Assembly (NCBI RefSeq): GCF_025989125.1
Contig: NZ_JAPDNR010000001.1
Coordinates: 3,144,301 to 3,208,300 of the forward strand
Source: Chitinophaga nivalis
Lineage (GTDB): Bacteria > Bacteroidota > Bacteroidia > Chitinophagales > Chitinophagaceae
Length of the DNA stretch: 64,000 nt
Direction of reading: 5' to 3'
Shown piece by piece: positions 1 to 7,218 of this stretch. The number at the start of each line of letters is the position of its first letter. The first letter of the stretch is position 1. The notes beneath the pieces were generated by a model. The model searched no databases. It saw only the letters and a list, made by a program, of their open reading frames with translations, and was not told the origin of the DNA. A program made the position numbers and the translations under genes.

Positions 1-1050
1 GGGATTTTTTTATGGTAGTATCCTTGTTTTTAAAGACGATCGCAGGATTACAGCGGCCAGGCGGTCAATGATGATCAGGAAACTATCGACGTATAAAGAA
101 GGATAAAGAAAAATAGAGAAAAGCAAGGCAACATAAAGCAGCTTACATGTGGCAATCGCTTCGGCGCTTTTAAAAAGATATTGTACGGTCCGGCCGGACC
201 CATGAAGATCGCTGTCATATGGTAGCGGAAGCAATATTCATGGAAAGTAGCGTTGCTGATCAGGAACAAAATGATCCGCTCCTGCAGGCCTGCTTTTCAC
301 CATACTGCTTTGCAGAAGACTAAATGACAAGGGTATGATTCGTAAAAAGAAGACTACCTGAAATAGCGACGATCATGGTTGTGTACTGTGTTTTGAAGCG
401 ATGGCAATAGTAGACAGGATCCGTAAAGTCTGGTGTCAGACGACATCATGAGGTAATGAGTGCAGCAGCTACCTTTTGCTGAGTAGATAAAAAGCGGCCT
501 TCATTTTATGAATCACAACAGGATGGTTTCAGCGTGCTATTGAACATAAGATCCGGTATAACTGTTGAATGGCTAAGCTGTACACACTTTTGCTTCTTTA
601 TTGATGATGGAATGGCTTTATGGCCGGATGATAACTGGCACTGTTACAGGTTTTCCAGCTATGGCAGCAGGTAGCTGTCGTTGCAGCAACAGGAGGTATT
701 ACATGGCTGGTCAGCAGCACATCAGCGCAATAACCGGATAGGGATATCGGTTGATTGCAGGCTTCCCGTTTCTATTGTTTATCTGTTTATTGATTGATTT
801 GTTTGGCAGTCTGTGATCAGACTGGCAGCAGTGGCCATCCTGTATGGTGCTAAAGGATATTTTAAATCGCGCAGGATTGCTGGGGAAGCAGGAGCAGGAT
901 CCTGTTAACCTGATCTGTTTAAGATAGCTTACTACGCTGGATGATAGCTTAAAACAGCTGATGATTGCTTTCGAATGATGAGCAGGCAGGAGGAAAGGCG
1001 GACCATTCACATATGGTAGCCTGCAGCAAAACTTTTGTTATAAATATTAA
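1..1050. other. Gene-poor stretch, possibly decayed DNA
   Basis: No reading frame here has a recognisable domain. All frames are at most about 100 codons and rich in Cys, Ser and Leu, as in chance frames. A minus-strand frame around 75-310 reads hydrophobically (residues such as ATFHEYCFRYHMT) and could be the end of a degraded membrane protein, but I cannot name it. No tRNA, clear terminator or repeat was seen. The stretch may be a non-coding remnant or the degraded end of a gene to the left of the window. Confidence 0.4.
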
Positions 1051-1062
1051 TTGTTTTCACTT

Positions 1063-1350
1063 ATGGTAGCCAGGTCTATTGTGCATAAAGAGATTATAGT
1101 AAGAGGGCGCGTACAACGAGTCGGATTCCGGGCTAATGCAAAAAATATTGCAGACATGATGGGAGTAGCAGGCGTCATCAAAAACTTATCCGATGGCAGT
1201 GTGTGGATCAGTGCGGAAGCAACGCCACTGGTAATGGAAGATTTTCTGGCGTGGTGTAAAGCCGGATCTCCCAACGCGGAGGTAACAGCATTGGAAATTA
1301 CGGAAGGAACCGTACAACATCTGACAGGATTTACTATCCTCTATGTATAA
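1063..1350 (+). CDS. acyP: Acylphosphatase
   Basis: Small (95 aa) cytosolic enzyme that hydrolyses the carboxyl-phosphate bond of acyl phosphates such as acetyl phosphate or carbamoyl phosphate. The family signature GRVQRVGFR is near residue 14, with the catalytic Arg in GFR. The second signature NLSDGSVWI follows around residue 39 and supplies the catalytic Asn. Length is normal for the family. A TTG at 1051 would add four residues, but the ATG at 1063 fits the usual start a few residues before the first beta strand (HKEIIVRGRVQ). The gene stands alone, with a strong inverted repeat just downstream. Confidence 0.93.
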   Translation: MVARSIVHKEIIVRGRVQRVGFRANAKNIADMMGVAGVIKNLSDGSVWISAEATPLVMEDFLAWCKAGSPNAEVTALEITEGTVQHLTGFTILYV

Positions 1351-1392
1351 GCCCCCTCAGCAGCAGTTGATGTAAACTTTGCTGCAGGCAAT

Positions 1393-1459
1393 AAAAACGC
1401 AAAACAACACGATCTGGTAACGTACTTTATACAACCAGCGCGATTGTTTTGCGTTTTTT
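1393..1459. terminator. Bidirectional terminator-like hairpin
   Basis: A perfect 15-bp inverted repeat has arms AAAAACGCAAAACAA (1393-1407) and TTGTTTTGCGTTTTT (1444-1458). The 36-nt loop itself holds a CTGGT/ACCAG pair. The outer arms give a T-run on both strands. It lies between the convergent acylphosphatase and protease genes and could serve both. Confidence 0.75.
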
Positions 1460-1508
1460 ATAAATAGTACCAACAGGTAATCAGCAGATGACCACATGTT
1501 GGGATATA

Positions 1509-2627
1509 TTATCTGGCAGCAGCAATTTTCTTTTGTAAGTCTTTGTCCAGCGCTGCTTTAGGCACAATGATCGTGATGGTATTGATTGCAAAGTAAGCTT
1601 CAGATACATTGAAATAACCATTGAACGGTCCTGATTGAGTACCCCAGGAATTTTTTACCACAAAATAGGGTTTGCCCTGTTTGGTTTGTTCAATGCCTGT
1701 AATGTGCATCAGGTGGTCATCCTGGGTTAACAGTTCTTCGTATAACTTTTGACGTAACTCCTGAGAATAAGGTGCTTCTTTCATATCCGGCGTAATGCTG
1801 TCGCGTTGGAAGCTGCCATCCTGAGGTGGAAATACGGCGTAACCTTTATTGGTAGACCATCCCTTGTTGCTGACATCTGCATCCCACATGATGGTGTAGC
1901 CTTTCTGCAGGGTGGATTTGGTGATGTTGATGAGCTCCTGTAAGGGCACATTATAATAGGCGCCATTGGAGAAGTTATCAGGTACTTCTACAATGAATGA
2001 CTGATGAAACGGATGATGGGTAAAGGAAGTGAGGAATACATAATCTTCCGGATTGAATTTTACCACTTCTTTGGCAAAGGTCTGTGGCGTATAGTTTTTG
2101 CCATCATAGGTAAAAGAAGCCGGTGGCTGACCGATGTAGCTATCCATAATAGCAGTGAATCCTTCTACCCAGTTATCCGGGATCGGTGCTTTTATTTTGA
2201 TAATGCTATCCAGGTAATGTTTCATGGTCGTTTGCATGGCAGCATGATCATGTTTGGTAGCACTGTTTTTTAATCCGCTGTAGGCCTGCTCCGGTACCAG
2301 TCCATACTGACCTGCAGCACGGATCACATCATGCCCCAGTCCTCCTTCACCAAACTGTGCACTACCCTGGCGGCGTACATAGTTTTTAGCTTTTTCCAGA
2401 TAGATATTGCGGACAGTAAAGATTTCGGAAAGGTCTATTTGAGAGACGCCTTTTCGCAGTGTTTCTGATTCCAGCAGGGATGTAGTAGAGAAAGCCCAGC
2501 AGGTGCCTGTCTGGCCCTGACTTTTTACGGGAGTGGCTGCATTGATTTTGCCGGGTAACAATTGTTTATCCTGTGCAAACGCGGTGGTTACAGTAAAGAT
2601 TGACAAGGCAATACTAAATACTTTCAT
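1509..2627 (-). CDS. Exported papain-like (C1) cysteine peptidase, bleomycin hydrolase type
   Basis: A 372-aa protein with an N-terminal signal peptide (residues 1-18, ending TTAFAQ), so probably periplasmic. The papain catalytic set is visible: the oxyanion Gln and nucleophile Cys in QGQTGTCWAFS (about residues 37-47), His in DDHLMHITG, and Asn in VKNSWG near the C terminus. The long insert between Cys and His and the Cys-His-Asn order match the peptidase C1B / aminopeptidase C (PepC) family. The cytosolic bleomycin hydrolases are longer (about 450 aa) and have no signal peptide. Substrate is unknown. It follows the M56/BlaI pair on the same strand, separated by a long hairpin, so it is probably a separate transcript. 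Confidence 0.88.
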   Translation of the reverse strand: MKVFSIALSIFTVTTAFAQDKQLLPGKINAATPVKSQGQTGTCWAFSTTSLLESETLRKGVSQIDLSEIFTVRNIYLEKAKNYVRRQGSAQFGEGGLGHDVIRAAGQYGLVPEQAYSGLKNSATKHDHAAMQTTMKHYLDSIIKIKAPIPDNWVEGFTAIMDSYIGQPPASFTYDGKNYTPQTFAKEVVKFNPEDYVFLTSFTHHPFHQSFIVEVPDNFSNGAYYNVPLQELINITKSTLQKGYTIMWDADVSNKGWSTNKGYAVFPPQDGSFQRDSITPDMKEAPYSQELRQKLYEELLTQDDHLMHITGIEQTKQGKPYFVVKNSWGTQSGPFNGYFNVSEAYFAINTITIIVPKAALDKDLQKKIAAAR

Positions 2628-2719
2628 AAACTATACGGTTGATTGATTAGCCTAAAGATAAGTGCTTTACCTAAAACCTCGGACACCGGAAGGGAAGAAT
2701 TACAGGAGAGGTATAACGT

Positions 2720-2784
2720 GTTACGCATTTTCCGGCAGGTAACAGCGGGAATATCTCGCGTTGAACTGTCGGAAAATGCGTAAC
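2720..2784. repeat. Long two-tier inverted repeat
   Basis: A perfect 15-bp inverted repeat has arms GTTACGCATTTTCCG (2720-2734) and CGGAAAATGCGTAAC (2770-2784). The pairing extends inward with GCAG/CTGT allowing one wobble. It lies in the 180-bp gap between the M56 gene end and the protease start, both on the minus strand. No T-run follows on either strand, so it is not a textbook intrinsic terminator. It may be a 3' processing or stabilising hairpin. Confidence 0.7.
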
Positions 2785-2806
2785 GATAAGCGGAAATATG
2801 GGAAAA

Positions 2807-4855
2807 TCAGTTTTCTATGCTAACATGCAGCTCGTCGTTGCTATCGTTGGACGATTGATTGCTGGAACCACGAATGCTGATCTTTTTATGTTGCAGGTAT
2901 TGCTTGTATTTTTCTACTACGGCAGCAGGTTGTTTGGTACCGTTGATAAATAAGCCGGCATCACTTTTTTCTATCGTAAAACCCTGGCTGGGATTGATTA
3001 ATTTTTCGGCGGTCATTTTCCGCACCATTTCTTTGGTGGGGGCACCGTTGTTTTTTTCTCTCTGTATTTCTGCCGCTTCCCGGCTCGCATCCGCTCTTTC
3101 ACGCGCTGCATCTGCTTTTGCCCGGGCTATATCTGCTTTTTGTCTGCGGGCATCTGTCTGCGACCTGTCCTGCTCCCGCTGTGCCCTGCTTATTTGTGCC
3201 ATAGCACTGGCTCTGGCTTTATCCGCTATTGATTTACTTTCGCGGATGGTGCGGTTGACGTTCTCGTTAATCTTGTCCCAATCTGCTTTATTATAGGCTA
3301 TTTTAATATCCTGGTTAATTTGATGCCAGTTGACCTTACTCAACGCGGAATCGCGCGCTATTTTCATATCTGCAGAAAGCTGTTTCCAGTCTACGCTGGC
3401 AAGTGCCAGGTCTACTTCAGATTGTATATTTTTTAAATCCACGTCCCGCATTTGTTTCATCGCCTGCCGCACCTGTTCCCGGGTTTCGCGGATATGTTGT
3501 TTGATCATTTTACGATCTATCTTTTCGTCGGAAGCCGCTTGCTGTTTGTTGGCAGGTGACTGTATTACGTCCTCCGGATCATTAGGTGTTTCCGGGGTGT
3601 CAGGTGTTATCGGTGCCGTCGGTGTTGCGGGTGTTGGTGGAGTAGGAGGCGTAGGCGGAGTAGATGGTTCTACGGGTGCCGGTGTAATGGTATCTGCCAT
3701 CACTGCTGCTACATAAACAGGCGTATGAGGCTTATTGACAGTTGCCACCGCAGGTATGATGGCTGCATCAGCAGGGTGGGTATCTACTGCTTGCAGTTGT
3801 GTTTCCGGCCGGGCTTTTTCATTGGCTCCTTTGGCTGGGTTCAGCCATGCAATGGAGATCAGGCCGGCAGCGATAATCAGACCTGCTAAAAAACGTTGAC
3901 TATAATTGAGATGTGTTGTTTTCATTTCCATGATACGTTTAATGCGGTAAAACAGATGTTGTCTATTATCTGCAGCGGCCATGGACAGTGGGTTGGCGGT
4001 TAACCGGTATTCTTCCAGCGCAACCAATGCCCGGGCATAGTGCAGGGGTTGTACGGTACTGGCAATAACCAGATCGTCGCAACAGTGTTCCCTTTCCAGG
4101 CGGATCGTTTTAGCAATCAGCCATACAAAAGGATTAAAAAAGAGCATGATTTCAACAATTGATTGGAAGATATTCAACAGATAATCATTGCGTTTGATAT
4201 GGGCCAGTTCATGGAGTAAAATGGCCTCCAGCTGCTGTTCACTCAGGTTGTTGACCATGGCAACCGGCAGCAGGATTACGGGTTTCAGAAATCCCAGCAT
4301 CACCGGTACCATCACATGTGGTGATATGAACAGTCTCACCTTGCGGGGAATCTGTAGCCGGGCAGCCAGTGTTTCCAGGTGTTTCTCCCATACTTCGTCC
4401 ATCTGTACTACATTATGATGCCGGATGTGCTGCAACTCAAAAAGGTCGGATACCAGTTTGATGGTCATCACAATCATGCCGGCGGCATACAGCATTACGA
4501 CGATGGGAAAACACATTTCCAGATTGGGAAACAGCCACATTAACGGTTCCTGGCTGGGATATACGGCCGGCATGTTCACGGGTTGAACAGGCATGGGAGC
4601 CGCTGCCAGCTGCATCGTCATGGTTTTAACGGTGCTTAGGGCGTCCAGGTGTTCATATAAGGTGATCAGGAACCAGACAAAAATACCGGATAACGACAGC
4701 AGGGCGAGATTGTACTTGATTCTGGCACTGGCCTGTGGCCACAGTTTCAGTACTATTCTGAGACAGGCATATATGAAAAAGGCCTGCCAGAGAGAATGAA
4801 GGATGGTCCATCCCAGGGCGCGTACCAGGTCGCCGGTAATAGGTAATACGTTCAT
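2807..4855 (-). CDS. M56 (BlaR1/MecR1-like) membrane metallopeptidase with coiled-coil C terminus
   Basis: A 682-aa inner-membrane protein. The N-terminal third has several hydrophobic segments typical of the BlaR1 peptidase M56 domain. The zinc motif HELAH is in LLHELAHIKRND near residue 217, with the downstream EREHCCDD that supplies the third ligand. In BlaR1 proteins this protease responds to an outside signal and triggers cleavage of the partner BlaI repressor. There is no penicillin-binding sensor domain. After a further membrane segment comes a Pro/Thr-rich tract (PPTPPTPPTPATPT) and a long Arg/Ala/Glu/Lys coiled coil with repeats such as ARADAARERADA. The signal is therefore unlikely to be a beta-lactam and cannot be named. 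It starts 11 bp after the BlaI-like gene, forming an operon. Confidence 0.88.
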   Translation of the reverse strand: MNVLPITGDLVRALGWTILHSLWQAFFIYACLRIVLKLWPQASARIKYNLALLSLSGIFVWFLITLYEHLDALSTVKTMTMQLAAAPMPVQPVNMPAVYPSQEPLMWLFPNLEMCFPIVVMLYAAGMIVMTIKLVSDLFELQHIRHHNVVQMDEVWEKHLETLAARLQIPRKVRLFISPHVMVPVMLGFLKPVILLPVAMVNNLSEQQLEAILLHELAHIKRNDYLLNIFQSIVEIMLFFNPFVWLIAKTIRLEREHCCDDLVIASTVQPLHYARALVALEEYRLTANPLSMAAADNRQHLFYRIKRIMEMKTTHLNYSQRFLAGLIIAAGLISIAWLNPAKGANEKARPETQLQAVDTHPADAAIIPAVATVNKPHTPVYVAAVMADTITPAPVEPSTPPTPPTPPTPATPTAPITPDTPETPNDPEDVIQSPANKQQAASDEKIDRKMIKQHIRETREQVRQAMKQMRDVDLKNIQSEVDLALASVDWKQLSADMKIARDSALSKVNWHQINQDIKIAYNKADWDKINENVNRTIRESKSIADKARASAMAQISRAQREQDRSQTDARRQKADIARAKADAARERADASREAAEIQREKNNGAPTKEMVRKMTAEKLINPSQGFTIEKSDAGLFINGTKQPAAVVEKYKQYLQHKKISIRGSSNQSSNDSNDELHVSIEN

Positions 4856-4865
4856 GGTATAAATT

Positions 4866-5255
4866 TTACCCGTTATCCTTTTGCTGTTTTTCTATATCAG
4901 ATAAATATTGGCGGATTTTGTCCAGTTCTGCATCCGAAGACTGGTGATGTCCCAGTGCCTGCATGACCAGCTGGGAGGCAGAGCCACCAAATACAGTATC
5001 TATCATCTTATTCAGTAACTGTTGCCGGGTGGTTTGCTGCGAAACCGCTGTCGTAAATACGTGGGTTTTGCTGCTGGCATCCCGGTCCAGTAACTTTTTT
5101 TCATGCATGATCTGCATTAATTTGAGCGTGGTCGTATAGCCGGCATCTTTTGTCTGCGATAAAATGTCATGTACTTCCCGCACGGTGCTGGCCCCTCTTT
5201 CCCAAAGAATGCTCAATATTTCCAATTCACTTTCTGTAGGACGTATATGTTTCAA
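4866..5255 (-). CDS. BlaI/MecI/CopY-family transcriptional repressor
   Basis: A 129-aa winged-helix repressor. The N-terminal RPTESELEILSILWERG and the GYTTTLKLMQIMHEKKLL segment are the usual BlaI DNA-binding domain; the C-terminal part forms the dimer and contains the region cut on induction in BlaI/MecI. The only start consistent with the family N terminus is the TTG at 5255 (reading M/L-KHIRPTE); no in-frame ATG is nearby. It sits 11 bp upstream of the M56 peptidase gene, the standard sensor-repressor pair. A cluster of TACGAA/TTCGTA repeats 28-80 bp upstream is the probable autoregulatory operator. Confidence 0.9.
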   Translation of the reverse strand: MKHIRPTESELEILSILWERGASTVREVHDILSQTKDAGYTTTLKLMQIMHEKKLLDRDASSKTHVFTTAVSQQTTRQQLLNKMIDTVFGGSASQLVMQALGHHQSSDAELDKIRQYLSDIEKQQKDNG

Positions 5256-5282
5256 AGCAATGATTTAAAGGATGATTATTGT

Positions 5283-5334
5283 TGTACGAATATCTTCGTA
5301 AACGAATGTACGACAGTTTTCGTAAATGCGAAAT
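5283..5334 (-). promoter_or_regulatory. Operator cluster for the BlaI-like repressor
   Basis: Overlapping inverted repeats occupy 50 bp upstream of the BlaI-like start. TACGAA-N4-TTCGTA is at 5285-5300, TTCGT-N2-ACGAA at 5295-5306, a TACGA half-site at 5309-5313, and TTTCG-N6-CGAAA at 5318-5333. Minus-strand matches to the -7 box with one mismatch (TACATTCG at 5310-5303 and TATATTTC at 5337-5330) fall inside the cluster, so repressor binding would cover the promoter. The half-site differs from the classical TACA/TGTA BlaI operator, although it keeps the TAC/GTA core. Confidence 0.65.
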
Positions 5335-5364
5335 ATATTTTCAGCAAATAGGATGAAAGGTCAT

Positions 5365-6234
5365 TTAAGCGGATCGCTGTGCAGCCCTTAGTTGCTTGGT
5401 TGTCTTACGGCTGCCGTCTGCACTCCAGCCGGGAGCATCAAAAGCATAGTGCAGGGCTTCCCGCAGGTTCTTTGCCCGGCGTATGTCCTGCCAGATGCTG
5501 CGCCATTCATGGGTAGCTATGCGGAGCGGGTTGTGGGTATTGATGTTGGACGTAAGGCCATAGGCCGGCCGCTGCACTTCCGGTGTAAAGGTGCCGAACA
5601 ACCGGTCCCAGATAATCAGCACGCCGGCATGGTTGCTGTCCAGGTAAGCGATATCGGAGCCGTGGTGTACGCGGTGGTGCGAAGGCGTATTAAAAATATA
5701 TTCTATCGGGGCCGGTAATCGCTGAATCAGTTCTGTATGTATCCAGAATTGATAGATCAGGCTAACGGCCTGCATGGTCATCACCATCATTGGATGGAAG
5801 CCGGCCAGCGGCATCCATACCCAGAAAAGGAAGGCACCACTGATATTTCCTGTCCAGGTCTGACGGAGGGCCGTGGCCAGGTTATAACTTTCGGAGGAAT
5901 GGTGAATGACGTGCGATGCCCAGAAAAAGCGTACGGTATGACTGGTGCGGTGAAACCAGTAGTAGCTGAAATCATCTGCAAAGAAGGCCAGCAGCCACAC
6001 CCACCATACAAAATCGAGGGTAAAGAAACGGAACTGGTAAACAAAGGCATAAACACCCAAAACAATGGCTTTGGTAAACAATCCGATAAATACGTTGCCC
6101 AATCCCATGGCAATGCTGCTAAGGGCATCTTTGGGCCGATAAAGGTGTTTCTGGTCGATAGATGTAAGTATAATCTCCAGCAATATCAATAAGACAAATG
6201 CTGGGATGGCATAGGTAATCAGATCCCGCGGCAT
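5365..6234 (-). CDS. Sterol desaturase / fatty acid hydroxylase superfamily membrane protein
   Basis: A 289-aa integral membrane di-iron enzyme. Hydrophobic segments fill the N-terminal part. The histidine clusters that bind the two irons are all present: HRTSH (about residues 94-98), HVIHH (about 107-111), and NTPSHHRVHHG (about 185-195). Family members hydroxylate or desaturate lipids; the substrate here cannot be read from the sequence. The C-terminal tail is basic. It stands alone, ending about 110 bp from the BlaI-like gene with the operator cluster in between. Confidence 0.9.
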   Translation of the reverse strand: MPRDLITYAIPAFVLLILLEIILTSIDQKHLYRPKDALSSIAMGLGNVFIGLFTKAIVLGVYAFVYQFRFFTLDFVWWVWLLAFFADDFSYYWFHRTSHTVRFFWASHVIHHSSESYNLATALRQTWTGNISGAFLFWVWMPLAGFHPMMVMTMQAVSLIYQFWIHTELIQRLPAPIEYIFNTPSHHRVHHGSDIAYLDSNHAGVLIIWDRLFGTFTPEVQRPAYGLTSNINTHNPLRIATHEWRSIWQDIRRAKNLREALHYAFDAPGWSADGSRKTTKQLRAAQRSA

Positions 6235-6272
6235 AGATCGTTGGCTTTGTACTGAAGTTAAGCATTTCAGGG

Positions 6273-6318
6273 CAAAAAAAAACGGGTTGTCCTACCACTG
6301 TGGTAAAACAACCCGTTT
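6273..6318 (-). terminator. Intrinsic terminator of the DUF4249/TonB operon
   Basis: An 11-bp stem (AAACGGGTTGT at 6280-6290, ACAACCCGTTT at 6308-6318) has an inner TACCA/TGGTA stem. On the minus strand it is followed by a nine-T run. It lies just past the stop codon of the DUF4249 lipoprotein gene. Confidence 0.85.
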
Positions 6319-6333
6319 ACAAATTAACCATTA

Positions 6334-7197
6334 CTACTTGAGACTTTTCTCTGACCTGCTCACCGCTGAGGTGCCAAACCAGCCGAGTATTTTGGTTTTA
6401 CTATTAGGAGTGGTATTGACGATGTTGGTTTTTACGTTTTCCAGAATTTTAGCAAACAAACCGCCCTGATTGAGCTGGCTTTGCAGCTGGTCCAGGAACT
6501 CGTAGCTACGGCGTGTCACGGAAGACAGCCGTACAATGATGGTTTCCCCTTTCAGGAAAGGCTTCTGGTAATCCGTGATTCTATCCGCTATCCCCAGCGA
6601 AAACGCGTTGCCATCAAACAGGCCCTCTTCGTAGGAACCGTCTATAGCAACGGCATCCTGCAGGCGTCTGAGGGTATCGTTCCGGTAAGAGCGAATCCAG
6701 TAAAAGTCAGTGCCGCCAGCGAGGTCGCGTGCGTGCAGGGTAGCGTAATAACCTTCTTTGCCAGTCACTGATTCTTCTTTTGTTTTAAACTTCACACTGA
6801 TAGAATCAATCTTTGGCACTCTCAGGATGCTATCGTAAGCAACAAAGGACTCTCCTTTGTAAGTGACCTGCAGTTTATACGCATGTCCTATCACGCCGAT
6901 GGCTTTATTGCTGGCATCATAGCTATATACATTATCCTTGAATGGAAAAGGATAAGATACGCCGGCCGTCAGGTCGTGTAAGGTAATCGTGGCATCATTG
7001 ATCACCGGCGCCGGGTTGTTATCTGTATAAGGAACAGACATGGTGAATTTTATTTTCTGTATGCCGGTTTCAGTGGTGATCCAGGCATCCAGTACCGGAT
7101 AGGAGATCCCTTTAGGGATATCCAGGTCTATTTTATCTTCGCAGGCAGTTAATCCGGCAAAGGCAGCGAATATGAGGAGGAATAATGATTTTTTCAT
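6334..7197 (-). CDS. DUF4249 outer-membrane lipoprotein
   Basis: A 287-aa protein starting MKKSLFLLIFAAFAG with the lipobox LTAC, so it is a lipoprotein after processing at the Cys near residue 19. The ATG at 7197 is chosen over the in-frame one at 7209 because it begins the signal peptide directly. The beta-rich body beginning YPVLDAWITTE fits DUF4249, a Bacteroidota family almost always encoded next to a TonB-dependent receptor. Its biochemical role is unknown; it probably acts as a surface or periplasmic partner in uptake. It follows the receptor gene by about 20 bp and ends at a strong terminator, so the two genes form one operon. Confidence 0.9.
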   Translation of the reverse strand: MKKSLFLLIFAAFAGLTACEDKIDLDIPKGISYPVLDAWITTETGIQKIKFTMSVPYTDNNPAPVINDATITLHDLTAGVSYPFPFKDNVYSYDASNKAIGVIGHAYKLQVTYKGESFVAYDSILRVPKIDSISVKFKTKEESVTGKEGYYATLHARDLAGGTDFYWIRSYRNDTLRRLQDAVAIDGSYEEGLFDGNAFSLGIADRITDYQKPFLKGETIIVRLSSVTRRSYEFLDQLQSQLNQGGLFAKILENVKTNIVNTTPNSKTKILGWFGTSAVSRSEKSLK

Positions 7198-7218
7198 GAT
7201 GTCGTGCATTTTGGACAG

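Noticed and set aside
711..1010. A 99-codon minus-strand frame
   Set aside because: Cys/Ser-rich chance-like composition, no recognisable fold or promoter.
6481..6771. Plus-strand frame of 96 codons inside the DUF4249 gene
   Set aside because: Shadow of the minus-strand coding region; the minus frame has signal peptide, lipobox and operon context.
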